Below are positions 16,037 to 24,961 of a stretch of DNA of 64,000 bases, piece after piece. A program made the translations under genes and the position numbers. Under the pieces are notes generated by a model that was not told the DNA's origin, searched no databases, and saw only the letters and a program-made list of their open reading frames with translations. The DNA lies in assembly GCF_004297265.1 (NCBI RefSeq), contig NZ_SCUT01000028.1, forward strand, positions 114,969-178,968. Direction: 5' to 3'. This DNA is from Reyranella sp. GTDB taxonomy: Bacteria > Pseudomonadota > Alphaproteobacteria > Reyranellales > Reyranellaceae. How positions within the stretch are numbered: position 1 is the first letter of the stretch; the number at the start of each line of letters is the position of its first letter.

Positions 16037-17764
16037 TCAGGCCTTTCCGACGGCGCGCCGGATCAGGGCGGTCGACCATCGTGCGGCCCTTTCGAGAGGG
16101 GTCGCCGCATCGGCGGTTGCGACGCCAGCCTGGCGCGACGGCAGGCGGGCCTTCCGGATCTCGGCGCGCAGGCGCAGGCCCGTCTTCTCGTTCGGATCGT
16201 GGAGCAGGGCGCGGTCGACCCATTCGGCCGCTTCAGGCCAGCGATCCTGCTTCGCCAGGAACTCGGCGAAGGCGGCCATGTAGAGGGCATTCTCCACGAG
16301 CCCGTTGCACTCGCGCAGGAACGCTTCGGCATCCTCGAGCCGTCCCAGCCGCTCGCAGTAACGCGCCTTCCAGTGGAGCAGCAGCGATTTGCGCTCGAGG
16401 GGCCAGCGGATCCTGTCGAGCACGACGAAGCCTTCCTCGAATCGGCCGAGATGATAGTAGGCCTCGACCCGCTGCAGCGAGGGGTCGAGCATTGCCTTGC
16501 CGTGTTCGCAGGCCTTCTCGGCCTGCAACGCGGCTTCCTCGTGGCGACCGCTCTCGTTGTAGTGGCGTGCGAGCAGGGTGCGGCCGGGAACGCTTTCGTG
16601 GGTTTCCAGCAACGCGAGCAGCAGGGATTCCGCGGCGGCGCCATTGCCGGCCCGGAGATGCGCCCGTGCCAGCGCGATCGCGAGGTCGGGATTCCCGGGA
16701 TGTGACGTCCAGGCCTGCTGCAGCCGCTTGAGGCCGGCCTGGAAGCGTCCGGCAGCGCCATCCTCGCGGGCGCGTGCGATCACGTTGGCAATGGTGTCGT
16801 CGCCGGTCTCGACATAGCGGTTGATCATGCGGTCGACGTTGAAGCGCACCATCGACGTCTGGATATGGACCTGGTCGTCGACGAAGGCGATCGACCGGTC
16901 GGTCAGGACCACGCTCTCGTAGGAGGGGAAGTATTCGATGTGGGCCCGGTCGGCGACGAACGGCTCGACCGCCGCCCGCAGGACCGCCTTGCTGTAGGCG
17001 TTCGCCACCGCCACGTCGGACGAGGTGAAGGTCGCCTGGAGCGGCACGGGCGAGACGGTGAGGATGATGCGATGACCGGGCGGGCAAACCCGGTCGAGCA
17101 GGTCGACGAGGTCGGCGAGCGAACGGGTCACGTCGGCATAGTCGAGAACATGCAGTTCGAAGCGAGAGGGATCGGTTCGGACGATTCCCTTGGGCGGCGG
17201 GCAGTTGATGTAGAGACCCGAGCGATTGTCGAACCACGCCTCGATCAGGCCGAGGGTGATCAGCACCACATGGCTGCTGGCGAGATTGCGATAGATCGCG
17301 CTGATGTCGTTGCGCCGCCCGACCAGCGCTTCGGCGGCGACGGGCCGGAAGCCCAGCGTCAGCTGCGGGTCGATATATCGCCCCGGCGCCACTTCGATGG
17401 CATGGCGGTCGATGTCGAATTCCTCGAGGCCGAACGCCCAGCGGATCTGCGGCGCGATCGCCGGCGGCACGTAGTTGTTCAGGATCGTCGTCGGATCACC
17501 GCTCCACCCGGTCTTGTCGACCTTCAGGGCCAGCGTGGGAATGTCGAAGCCGCGGTCTGCCAGCGTCCTTTCGATGCCGCGGGCGAAGCAGGAACCGATG
17601 GTGAAGATGCGCTGGCCCGGCTCCAGCGTGAAGCGCGGCTTGAACGATGGATCGGCGAAGTGCGCGAACCTGTTCGCAGGATCGTCACGACGCGGCCAGT
17701 TGCTGTCCGGATTGGCCCTTAACGTTCCGTAGGCGTCGGCAGCGCTGATCCGGCGGATTGGCAT
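16037..17764 (-). CDS. GSCFA-domain protein with C-terminal TPR repeats
   Basis: 575 residues. The first ~320 form a GSCFA domain: FTIGSCFARGIERTL near residue 54 (the name-giving motif, an SGNH-esterase-like nucleophile site), then HVVLITLGLIEAW and ILTVSPVPLQATF. From ~340 on, regular Ala/Leu-rich helical pairs (for example FQAGLKRLQQAW, NPDLAIALARAHLRAGN) are TPR-like repeats. GSCFA proteins are often near glycan or cell-surface genes and may act on acyl groups of polysaccharides. The gene is alone here, with only znuA upstream on the same strand. Confidence 0.85.
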   Translation of the reverse strand: MPIRRISAADAYGTLRANPDSNWPRRDDPANRFAHFADPSFKPRFTLEPGQRIFTIGSCFARGIERTLADRGFDIPTLALKVDKTGWSGDPTTILNNYVPPAIAPQIRWAFGLEEFDIDRHAIEVAPGRYIDPQLTLGFRPVAAEALVGRRNDISAIYRNLASSHVVLITLGLIEAWFDNRSGLYINCPPPKGIVRTDPSRFELHVLDYADVTRSLADLVDLLDRVCPPGHRIILTVSPVPLQATFTSSDVAVANAYSKAVLRAAVEPFVADRAHIEYFPSYESVVLTDRSIAFVDDQVHIQTSMVRFNVDRMINRYVETGDDTIANVIARAREDGAAGRFQAGLKRLQQAWTSHPGNPDLAIALARAHLRAGNGAAAESLLLALLETHESVPGRTLLARHYNESGRHEEAALQAEKACEHGKAMLDPSLQRVEAYYHLGRFEEGFVVLDRIRWPLERKSLLLHWKARYCERLGRLEDAEAFLRECNGLVENALYMAAFAEFLAKQDRWPEAAEWVDRALLHDPNEKTGLRLRAEIRKARLPSRQAGVATADAATPLERAARWSTALIRRAVGKA

Positions 17765-17848
17765 CGTGTCTCTGACCCTCTGGACACATGGCTAGCATCC
17801 CTGAGTGACCGGGGGAAAGCCGCCTCCTGTCCACGACCTCGCGTGCGG

Positions 17849-18742
17849 TCAGTTCTTCAGCATGCCTGCGACGAGGGCGGTCACGTTGTGGCGCATCATC
17901 TTCTCGTAGGTGGGCGCCGGTCCGTCCGGGCCCGAGAGGGCGTCTGTGTAGAGGCGGGGGCCGACCACGGCGCCCGATTCGCGCGCGATCTGGTCGATCA
18001 GGCCGGGGTTGGTCATGTTCTCGACGAACAGCGCCTTGATGCGCTGCTCGCGCGCCGCGCGGATCAGCGCCGCGACGTCGCGCGCCGACGGCTCGCTGCT
18101 GGTGTTGTAGCCGCGCGGCGACTGGAATTTCACGCCGTAGGCGCTGGAAAAATAGCGGAAGGAATCGTGGCCGGTGATCGCCCGGCGCTTGTCGGCCGGC
18201 ACCTTGGCGATCTCCTCCTTCACCCAGGCATCCAGTTCGACCAGGCGGCGGTCGAAGGCCTCGGCGCGTTCGCGATAGGAGGCAGCGTTCGGCGGATCGG
18301 CGTCGGCGAGGCCCCTGGCGATGTTTGCGACATAGGTGCGGACCCTCTGGACGTCCTGCCAGCAATGCGGGTCCGCCCCGTGATCGTGGGAATGACCGTG
18401 GTCCGCGCCTGCCTTGAGGGTCACAACGCCGGTCGTGGCCACGATCGCCTTGCCCTTGAAGGGCGCCGCCTTGGCCAGCCGGTCGATCCAGCCCTCGAAA
18501 CCGAGCCCGTTGCTCACCAGCACCTGCGCCTCGGCCAGCGCGCGCGCGTCGCCGGGACGAGGCTGGTAGGCATGGGCATCCATGTCGGGGCCGACCACCA
18601 CCGACACGGCCACTTTGTCGCCCGCCACCTCGGCCAGCAGGTTGCCCAGGATCGAGAAGGTCGCGACGGCCTTGATCTCGGCTGAAGCTGGCAGGGAAAC
18701 GACGACCAGGCCCAAGGCCAGCAGCAGTGCGCGGAAAAGCAT
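17849..18742 (-). CDS. znuA: Zinc ABC transporter substrate-binding protein
   Basis: 297 residues from ATG 18742, with a Sec signal (FRALLLALGLVVVSLPASA). It is a cluster A-I metal receptor: a first His in DAHAYQP, a His-rich loop (DHGHSHDHG) typical of zinc rather than manganese receptors, then DPHCWQD, GHDSFRYFSSAYGV and a C-terminal Asp in YTDALSG. It captures zinc in the periplasm for ZnuBC, which are not encoded in this window. A palindromic Zur box sits directly before the start. Confidence 0.93.
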   Translation of the reverse strand: MLFRALLLALGLVVVSLPASAEIKAVATFSILGNLLAEVAGDKVAVSVVVGPDMDAHAYQPRPGDARALAEAQVLVSNGLGFEGWIDRLAKAAPFKGKAIVATTGVVTLKAGADHGHSHDHGADPHCWQDVQRVRTYVANIARGLADADPPNAASYRERAEAFDRRLVELDAWVKEEIAKVPADKRRAITGHDSFRYFSSAYGVKFQSPRGYNTSSEPSARDVAALIRAAREQRIKALFVENMTNPGLIDQIARESGAVVGPRLYTDALSGPDGPAPTYEKMMRHNVTALVAGMLKN

Positions 18743-18744
18743 TC

Positions 18745-18759
18745 CGTTATAGTATAACG
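18745..18759. promoter_or_regulatory. Zur box before znuA
   Basis: CGTTATAGTATAACG is a perfect 15-base palindrome around one central base. It matches the alphaproteobacterial Zur core GTTATAnTATAAC. It fills the 17 bases between the upstream deacylase stop and the znuA ATG. Read towards znuA it contains TATACT, a likely -10, so repression by zinc-loaded Zur would block the promoter directly. Confidence 0.85.
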
Positions 18760-19251
18760 TCAGAGGGGAAAGTCGAGCCACTCGGGGGTGTGGCCGGTCG
18801 CCGCGAAGAAGCGCAGCAGGTCGGCAATGCCAAGCGCCGTGGTCATGGTGTTGACCAGCGGATGGGCGTTGACCGGCCCGCCCTCGGCGAGGCCGCGATC
18901 CAGCACCAGCCGGACCTTGTGCTCCGGATCGTTGATGACGGCGAGGGGCGTTACCGAGCCCGGCTCGACGCCGAGATGGCGCCGCAGCCGATCCGGGCTG
19001 CCGAAAGAGAACTTGCCTGCGCCCAGCCGCTCGCCCAGGCGCTTGAGGTCAATGGCACGGTCCTCCAGCGCCACGACCAGCCACATCTCCTCCTTCCGGT
19101 TGCGCAGGAAGAGGTTCTTGATGTGATGGCCGGGCAGGTCGCCGCGCAGCGCCTTGGCTTCCTCGACCGTGAAGACCGGCGGATGCTGGACGGTGCGATG
19201 GGCGATGCCGAGCGCGTCGAGGCGGCTGAGCAGTTGGGTCGGATCAAGCAT
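18760..19251 (-). CDS. YbaK/PrdX-type aminoacyl-tRNA deacylase domain protein
   Basis: 163 residues. The YbaK/aaRS-associated editing fold is shown by HPPVFTVEEAKALRGDLPGH (the substrate-site Lys and Gly loop) followed by KNLFLRNRKEEMWLVV, FGSPDRLRRHLGVEPGSVTP and a C-terminal NAHPLVNTMTTAL. This is the PrdX arrangement (stand-alone prolyl-tRNA editing, hydrolysing Ala-tRNA-Pro). I chose ATG 19251; the upstream in-frame extension passes through the tRNA-Gly gene. The stop adjoins the znuA Zur box. Confidence 0.85.
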   Translation of the reverse strand: MLDPTQLLSRLDALGIAHRTVQHPPVFTVEEAKALRGDLPGHHIKNLFLRNRKEEMWLVVALEDRAIDLKRLGERLGAGKFSFGSPDRLRRHLGVEPGSVTPLAVINDPEHKVRLVLDRGLAEGGPVNAHPLVNTMTTALGIADLLRFFAATGHTPEWLDFPL

Positions 19252-19297
19252 GGTGGGTGAGGGCTCTACCCCATCGAACGCGCCGCTTTCCAGCCCC

Positions 19298-19326
19298 TTG
19301 CCAAGGGGGAGGAAAAGCCCTATCAA
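19298..19326 (+). promoter_or_regulatory. Possible promoter of tRNA-Gly
   Basis: TTGCCA, a 17-base spacer and TATCAA. The -35 lies inside a palindrome (CCCCTTG-C-CAAGGGG). A weaker candidate than the tRNA-Ala promoter. Confidence 0.3.
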
Positions 19327-19364
19327 CGCCGCCTTCCGGCCAACTACCCAGCCGGATACGGAGC

Positions 19365-19439
<75 letters not shown>

Positions 19440-19556
19440 AATCTTCCCATGGCGCAGACATTGAGTGCACCAAGACCGGTGCAGCGATGATCTGTGCCTT
19501 GGAAGGCACGAGATGGTGTGGTTGTGATTGGATCGTCATCCAGTGGTTTCGCCGGA

Positions 19557-20579
19557 ATGTGGGCCCACCATCGCCGGAACATCCCCTATCAAGTCGGCCG
19601 TTGGCTGGACAAAGCTGGATGCGCGTTGATCTCCGGCGTGCCTCCGCTGGGCCGCCTTTATGCGAACCTCATTGCCAGGCGCGGTGTCAGGCTCGAGCGC
19701 TATCCCGGCTGGACGTTCGGTGCCGAGTACTACATCGAGCGGACCTGGGGCTCCCTGCGTCGCGCCAAGCTGTGGGACCATGCGGTCGAACGGCGGCTCG
19801 AGGTCCCGCTCACCGTCAAATGGTATGATGGGCTGAAGGTCGACGTAATGCTTGGCAACGATCACAGCCTCTGCCTCTATGTCGGCGGCACCTTCGAGCC
19901 GAACGAGTTGTTCTTCCTCGGGCAGATCCTGAAGCCCGGCATGACGATGCTCGATGTCGGCGCGAACGAAGGCCTCTACACGCTGTTCAGTGCAAAGCGG
20001 GTCGGTGCTGCCGGGCGCGTCGTGGCTTTCGAGCCAAGCTCGCGCGAGCGTCGCAAACTCCAGCACAATGTCACGCGCAACAAGCTCGGCAATGTGACCG
20101 TCGTGCCGGTCGCCGTCGGCAGCAACGAAGGCACCGCCGCACTGCAGATCGCGTCTGGCGTGCATTCGGGCCACAACACGCTGGGCGCGCTGGTCCATGA
20201 CGATGCGCCTTCAGCCGGTGTCGAGCATGTTCCCGTGGAACGCCTGGACTCGGTGGTGGATCGGCTCGGTATTGCCCAGGTCGACGTCATCAAGATCGAC
20301 GTCGAGGGTGCGGAGATGCATGTGCTCGAAGGGGCACGCAGGACACTCTCCTCCCAGCGGCCCATGCTCATGGTCGAGGCGAACGACGAGGCGCTGCGCG
20401 CGCAGGGTGCGAGCATCGATGCCTTGATTGCTTGCCTGCGAGGTGAACTCGGCTACGACATCCTTGTCTTTTCGCCGGTGACGGGCGGCGTCGAGCCGAT
20501 GGGCGATGATTCGCCGGTCTCCGACAATATCGTCGCGGTACCGTCGGAGCGCCGGTCCGGGATCCTGGCGCACGCCTGA
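19557..20579 (+). CDS. FkbM family SAM-dependent methyltransferase
   Basis: 340 residues from ATG 19557. The start is uncertain because in-frame GTG codons at 19494, 19518 and 19524 could extend it, and no start has a strong ribosome site. The SAM-binding site is MLDVGANEGLYTLFSAKRVG with acidic loop VVAFEPSSRER, and a later block VDVIKIDVEGAEMHVLEGA is the FkbM signature. The first ~110 residues are extra to the domain. FkbM enzymes O-methylate sugars or other small hydroxyls; the acceptor is unknown. It follows the tRNA-Gly gene with no sign of integration. Confidence 0.88.
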   Translation: MWAHHRRNIPYQVGRWLDKAGCALISGVPPLGRLYANLIARRGVRLERYPGWTFGAEYYIERTWGSLRRAKLWDHAVERRLEVPLTVKWYDGLKVDVMLGNDHSLCLYVGGTFEPNELFFLGQILKPGMTMLDVGANEGLYTLFSAKRVGAAGRVVAFEPSSRERRKLQHNVTRNKLGNVTVVPVAVGSNEGTAALQIASGVHSGHNTLGALVHDDAPSAGVEHVPVERLDSVVDRLGIAQVDVIKIDVEGAEMHVLEGARRTLSSQRPMLMVEANDEALRAQGASIDALIACLRGELGYDILVFSPVTGGVEPMGDDSPVSDNIVAVPSERRSGILAHA

Positions 20580-20624
20580 GGCCTGCTTGCCCGGCTCCGG
20601 CGTGATGTGCTTAACCAGCGCATC

Positions 20625-21491
20625 ATGACCGCATCCGCGAACGCCAACGACCTCGCCATTGTCCGCACCGTTGCCGACCTGCGCCGCGCCGTGGCCGATT
20701 TTCGCAAGGCCGGTCGCACGATCGGCCTCGTGCCGACCATGGGGGCGCTGCACGAAGGGCATGTCAGCCTGGTGAAGGGCGCGCTCGATCGCGGCGACGT
20801 GCCGGTGACCAGCATCTTCGTCAATCCGACCCAGTTCGGCCCGAAGGAGGATTTCTCCGCCTATCCGCGCGACGAGCAGGGCGACTTCGACAAGCTGCGC
20901 GATGCGCAGTGCCGCATCGTCTTCGCGCCGAGCAAGGACGAGATGTATCCCGGCGAGCAGCTCACGACCGTGACGGTCGCCGGCATCACCGACGGCCTGT
21001 GCGGTCCGCTGCGGCCCGGACACTTCCAGGGCGTCGCCACGGTGGTGAGCAAACTCCTGCTGATGGCGATGCCCGATCGCGCCTATTTCGGCGAGAAGGA
21101 CTACCAGCAGCTTCAGGTCATCAAGCGCATGGTGCGCGACCTCGCGATGCCGTTCGAGATCGTGGGCATGCCCACGGTGCGCGAGAAGGACGGTCTCGCG
21201 ATGTCGTCGCGCAACCGCTACCTCAGCGCCGAGGAGCGCACCCAGGCGCTTTGCATGTACCGGCAGCTCGTGAAGGTCGCCGACACGGTGCGCGATGGAA
21301 GGACCTCCTGCGCCGAGGCGTCGGCGGCGGCATCGCGGGCGCTGCGCGACGGCGGCTTCGACATCGTCGAGTATTTCACCGTGGTCGATGCCGAGAGCCT
21401 GAAGCCTCTCGAGCGTGTCACGGGTCCGGCGCGCGTCATTGCGGCGGCCCGTCTCGGCCGCACGCGTTTGATCGACAATCTGGCTGTCTGA
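20625..21491 (+). CDS. panC: Pantoate--beta-alanine ligase
   Basis: 288 residues. Signature blocks are VPTMGALHEGHVSLV (HIGH-like ATP site), SIFVNPTQFGPKEDF, GLCGPLRPGHFQGVATVV, YFGEKDYQQLQVI and the KMSKS-like MSSRNRYLS. It makes pantothenate from pantoate, beta-alanine and ATP for CoA synthesis. ATG 20625 is chosen over a start six codons upstream. panB and panD are not in the window. Confidence 0.96.
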   Translation: MTASANANDLAIVRTVADLRRAVADFRKAGRTIGLVPTMGALHEGHVSLVKGALDRGDVPVTSIFVNPTQFGPKEDFSAYPRDEQGDFDKLRDAQCRIVFAPSKDEMYPGEQLTTVTVAGITDGLCGPLRPGHFQGVATVVSKLLLMAMPDRAYFGEKDYQQLQVIKRMVRDLAMPFEIVGMPTVREKDGLAMSSRNRYLSAEERTQALCMYRQLVKVADTVRDGRTSCAEASAAASRALRDGGFDIVEYFTVVDAESLKPLERVTGPARVIAAARLGRTRLIDNLAV

Positions 21492-21501
21492 CAGGAAAGC
21501 C

Positions 21502-21630
21502 CGTCGTCTCGACCGGAGCCTCGCGTAGCGAGGCGTAGTGGAGAGACCTTTCTTCTACGATTTGCCGGCTTTTTGTCGCGGCAAGGTCTCTCCGCTACGC
21601 GCCTTCGGCGCTTCGGTCGAGATGACGATG
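21502..21630. repeat. Long palindromic intergenic element (class A, copy 2)
   Basis: Arms of ~48 bases (21502-21550 and 21583-21630) are imperfect inverted copies. The inner parts are GTAGTGGAGAGACCTT and AAGGTCTCTCCGCTAC; the outer parts are GTCTCGACCG and CGGTCGAGATGAC. It sits between the convergent panC and thiolase genes, like the related element at 11468. Confidence 0.6.
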
Positions 21631-21644
21631 TTTTGCTTTGGGCA

Positions 21645-22922
21645 CTATGCGGCTTCGAGCAGCAGCACGCTTCCCTGGCCGCCGTCGGCGCAGATGCTGA
21701 CGATGGCGCGCTGGCCCCTGGGCATCGCGGCGAGTTCCTTCACCGTCTGGCCGATGATGCGCGCGCCGGTGGCGCCGAACGGATGGCCGAGCGCCGTGCT
21801 GCCGCCGTTGGGATTCATGCGCTCGCGCGGGAAGGGGCCGAAGTCGCGCGGAACCTTCGCCCGGTCACGCAGGAACGTCGCGTCCTGCAGCGCCTTCAGG
21901 TGGAAGGCGACCTGCGCGGCGAAGGCCTCGTGGATCTCCCAGAGATGGATGTCGCCATAGGTGAGGTCGTGACGCGCCAGCAGGCGCGGGATGGCGAAGG
22001 CCGGCGCCATCAGCAGGCCCTCGACACGGAAGTCGACGGCGCCGATCTCCCAGTCGACCAGTTTTACGCGCGGCGTATTCGTCGGAAGTCGGTCGAGGCC
22101 TTTCTCCGAGGCGACCCAGACGCCCGCCGCGCCGTCGGTGAGCGGCGAGGAATTGCCGGCGGTCAGGCTGCCCTTGCCGCTGGTGCGATCGAACGACGGA
22201 GGCAGGCGTGCGAGCTTCTCGAGCGTCGTGTCCTTGCGCGGGATGGTGTCGCGCGTCACGTCGCCGATCGGGATCACCAGATCGTCGAAGAAGCCGCGAT
22301 CCCAGGCAGTCACGGCGTTGCGATGGCTGCTGAGCGCGATCTCGTCCTGCTCGGCCCGCGAGATCTGCCATTCCTTGGCGGTGATCTCCGTATGCTCGCC
22401 CATGCTGAGCCCGGTGGTGCGGTTGCTGATCGCGGGGATGTAGAGCTTGAGATCGCGCAGATGCAGATGCGTCAGATGGTCGATCTTCTGGCCGAGCGAC
22501 CGCGCCTGCTGGAACTTGCGCAGCCAGTCGGAGAGACGCTGGTCGAGCCCGATCTGGATGCGGCTGAGACTGTCGACGCCGCCCACCATCGCGAGGTTGA
22601 TGCTGTCGCCGTCGATCATGCCGGCAGCCTCGATCACGCCCATCATGCTGGTCGAGCAGGCCATGACGGTGGAGAAGGCGGGCACCGTGGCGTCGATGCC
22701 GGCTTCCATCAGCACCTCGCGCGCGATGTTGCTCCAGGTGAGGTTGGGCACGACGGTGCCCCACACGGCGAAGTCCGGCTTGCCGCCCTTGAGCTGATCC
22801 ACCATATGCCGCGCCACCGGCACCGAGAGTTCGATCGCGTCGAGCTTGGCCAACGCCCCGTCGACCTTGGAGAAGGGCGTGCGGACACCCGACGCCAGCC
22901 AGATGTCCGTCGCCCGTCTCAT
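21645..22922 (-). CDS. Acetyl-CoA C-acyltransferase (thiolase, FadI/FadA type)
   Basis: 425 residues. The nucleophilic Cys89 is in VMACSTSMMG. The C-terminal catalytic blocks are EIHEAFAAQV, NPNGGSTALGHPFGATGAR and SICADGGQGS. The start VRTPFSK is also typical. Length and wording are closest to FadI-like degradative thiolases, which cleave 3-ketoacyl-CoA. The dehydrogenase/hydratase partner is not adjacent; the gene follows a TauD-like dioxygenase with a 9-base gap, so the two form an operon. Confidence 0.93.
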   Translation of the reverse strand: MRRATDIWLASGVRTPFSKVDGALAKLDAIELSVPVARHMVDQLKGGKPDFAVWGTVVPNLTWSNIAREVLMEAGIDATVPAFSTVMACSTSMMGVIEAAGMIDGDSINLAMVGGVDSLSRIQIGLDQRLSDWLRKFQQARSLGQKIDHLTHLHLRDLKLYIPAISNRTTGLSMGEHTEITAKEWQISRAEQDEIALSSHRNAVTAWDRGFFDDLVIPIGDVTRDTIPRKDTTLEKLARLPPSFDRTSGKGSLTAGNSSPLTDGAAGVWVASEKGLDRLPTNTPRVKLVDWEIGAVDFRVEGLLMAPAFAIPRLLARHDLTYGDIHLWEIHEAFAAQVAFHLKALQDATFLRDRAKVPRDFGPFPRERMNPNGGSTALGHPFGATGARIIGQTVKELAAMPRGQRAIVSICADGGQGSVLLLEAA

Positions 22923-22931
22923 CGTGCGGCT

Positions 22932-23816
22932 CTAGGCGGCTTGTTCGAGCGTCGAGGCGACGTCGCGTGTCGTGACGCGGCGCAGGTCGCGCACCTTGGT
23001 CGTGTCGAATGGCCGGGCGCGGTGCATGGTGCAGCGATTGTCCCAGATCACGAGATCGCCCTGCGCCCAGCGATGAGTATGCACGAATTTGGGCTGCGTG
23101 GCGTGCTCGATCAGGTCGAGGATGATCAGGCGCCCGTCGGCGACCGGCATGCCGATGATGTGGGAGGCATGCGCGGCGAGATAGAGCGTCTTGCGGTGCG
23201 AGCCGGGATGGGTGCGCACGACGCGCTGCGGCACCGGCGGCAGCGAAGCCCGCTCCTCGTCCGTGTATTGCACGACGCCGAGCTGTTCGCGCGAGCGCCA
23301 GATCGAATGTTCGGCGACCAGGCCTTCCAGCGCCGCCTTCTTCGACGGGGGCAGCGCATCGTAGGCCGCGCGCATGTCGGCGAACTCCGTGTCGCCGCCT
23401 TCGTCGGGAATGACGTGCGCGTAGAGCATCGAGAGGGCGCCGGGCACGGCGCGGAACGAGGCATCGGTATGCCAGAGCCGGTTCGCCAGCCCGTCGAGCC
23501 GCCGGCGTGCGTCGGGCTTCAGCACGTTGCCGTCGCCGTCGAGGTTCGAGATGTCGGCGACCTGGCTCGATTCGAGCCGGTGCTTGATGTCGCGATGCCG
23601 GAGCTTCAGCGCCGAGGATTCGACGGGGCCGAAATTGCCGGCGAAAGCCACCTGCCGCTCGTCGTCGAGCGTCTGGCCGCGGAACACCACGACCGCATAG
23701 CGGTTGATCGCATCCCCGATGGCCTGCCGGTCGCCCGGGCTCAGCGGCTTCGCCACGTCGACGCCACCGATCTCGGCGACGAATTCGGGATGCACTGGCG
23801 TAACCGTGATGCTCAT
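22932..23816 (-). CDS. TauD/TfdA-family Fe(II)/2-oxoglutarate dioxygenase
   Basis: 294 residues. The iron triad is His116 and Asp118 (LWHTDASF) with His265 (RCTMHRARPFD), and the following Arg binds 2-oxoglutarate. The N-terminus (IGGVDVAKPLS) and VVFRGQTLDDE are family hallmarks. Wording is nearer to the TfdA/alkyl-ether type than to taurine dioxygenase. The paired thiolase suggests the product enters beta-oxidation; the substrate is unknown. Confidence 0.9.
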   Translation of the reverse strand: MSITVTPVHPEFVAEIGGVDVAKPLSPGDRQAIGDAINRYAVVVFRGQTLDDERQVAFAGNFGPVESSALKLRHRDIKHRLESSQVADISNLDGDGNVLKPDARRRLDGLANRLWHTDASFRAVPGALSMLYAHVIPDEGGDTEFADMRAAYDALPPSKKAALEGLVAEHSIWRSREQLGVVQYTDEERASLPPVPQRVVRTHPGSHRKTLYLAAHASHIIGMPVADGRLIILDLIEHATQPKFVHTHRWAQGDLVIWDNRCTMHRARPFDTTKVRDLRRVTTRDVASTLEQAA

Positions 23817-23870
23817 GACCGCCTCCCGCGGCTATAGTGCCTTTCCAAATATTCTCTCCCAGGAAACGCC

Positions 23871-24866
23871 ATGCCGCAAACGATGAAGCTTGCCCTGCTC
23901 GACGATTACCAGAAGGTAGCCATGCGCATGGCCGACTGGGACAGGCTCAAGAAGCGCGGCGTCGAGATCACGGTCTTCCACGAGCCCTTCATCTCGGTCG
24001 AGGATGCAGCGCAAAAACTGGCGCCCTTCGACATGCTGGGATTGCTGCGCGAGCGAACTGCCTTCCCGCGGGCGCTGATCGAGAAGCTGCCCAACCTCAA
24101 GTTCATGGTGCTGACCGGCGCCCGTGCTGCCAGCCTCGACGACAAGGCCGCGGCCGAGCGCGGCATCCCGATCTCCACGACACCCGGTGGCACCTCGAAC
24201 GCGCCGACGGCAGAGCTGGGCTGGGCGCTGCTGATGATGTGCGCGCGCGACCTCGCCAAGGCCGAGCGGCTGGCGCGCCAGGGCAAGTGGCATGACGGCA
24301 TCGAGCAGATGGTGGTGCTCGAGGGCAAGCGCCTGGGCATCCTGGGCCTCGGCAAGCTCGGCAGCCGCGCGGCGCACTATGCCAAGGCCTTCGGCATGGA
24401 GGTCGTGGCCTGGAGCCAGAACCTCACGCCGGAGAAGGCCGAAGCCGGCGGCGCCAAGTACGTCACCAAGGACGAGCTGCTGGCGACCTCGGACTTCGTG
24501 TCGATCCATCTCGCGCTCTCGGACCGCACGCGCGGCCTGATCGGCGCGGCCGACCTCGCGAAGATGAAGAAGACCGCGATCCTGGTGAATACGTCGCGTG
24601 GGCCGATCGTCGACGAGGCGGCGCTCATCGAGGCGCTGAAGAACCGCACGATCCTGCATGCCGGCCTCGACGTCTACGACAGGGAGCCGCTGTCCGCCGA
24701 CCATCCGCTCACCAAGCTCGACAACGTCACGCTGATCCCTCACCTGGGCTACGTCGTCGAGGAGAGCTACCGGCACTTCTATGAAGGCACGGTCAAGGAC
24801 ATCGAAGCCTGGCTCGACGGCAAGCCGATCAACGTCCTCAACCCGGACGCGCTCAAGAAGGCCTAA
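23871..24866 (+). CDS. D-2-hydroxyacid dehydrogenase family protein
   Basis: 331 residues. The NAD(P) loop is GILGLGKLGSRAAHYAKAFG. The catalytic trio is Arg in VNTSRGPIVDE, Glu in DVYDREPLS and His in LIPHLGYV. The N-terminal lobe includes LTGARAASLDD and STTPGGTSNAPTAE. It belongs to the PGDH/glyoxylate-reductase-like branch; the exact substrate cannot be read from sequence. It diverges from the TauD gene; a CTATAGTG sequence 35 bases upstream is a plausible -10. Confidence 0.9.
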   Translation: MPQTMKLALLDDYQKVAMRMADWDRLKKRGVEITVFHEPFISVEDAAQKLAPFDMLGLLRERTAFPRALIEKLPNLKFMVLTGARAASLDDKAAAERGIPISTTPGGTSNAPTAELGWALLMMCARDLAKAERLARQGKWHDGIEQMVVLEGKRLGILGLGKLGSRAAHYAKAFGMEVVAWSQNLTPEKAEAGGAKYVTKDELLATSDFVSIHLALSDRTRGLIGAADLAKMKKTAILVNTSRGPIVDEAALIEALKNRTILHAGLDVYDREPLSADHPLTKLDNVTLIPHLGYVVEESYRHFYEGTVKDIEAWLDGKPINVLNPDALKKA

Positions 24867-24878
24867 GGCTGTATCTTC

Positions 24879-24951
24879 GGAGCGCGCCACTCCAGTGGCG
24901 CTCAAGCTTGGTCGATCGGCAGCCATAAGCGCAACTGGAGTTGCGCGCTCC
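24879..24951. repeat. Nested palindromic element (class B, copy 1)
   Basis: Arms 24879-24902 and 24928-24951 are inverted copies starting GGAGCGCGC and differing at two positions. Each arm is itself a palindrome: GCGCCACT-CC-AGTGGCGC on the left, GCGCAACT-GG-AGTTGCGC on the right. The two differences keep each small hairpin paired, so they are compensatory. It fills the gap between two convergent genes. The other copy is at 29030. Confidence 0.7.
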
Positions 24952-24961
24952 AATGAGTAGA

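Noticed and set aside
21573..23837. 754-codon open frame on the + strand across the thiolase and TauD genes
   Set aside because: It spans two intact genes on the other strand and a palindromic repeat, and shows only the composition expected of an antisense frame.
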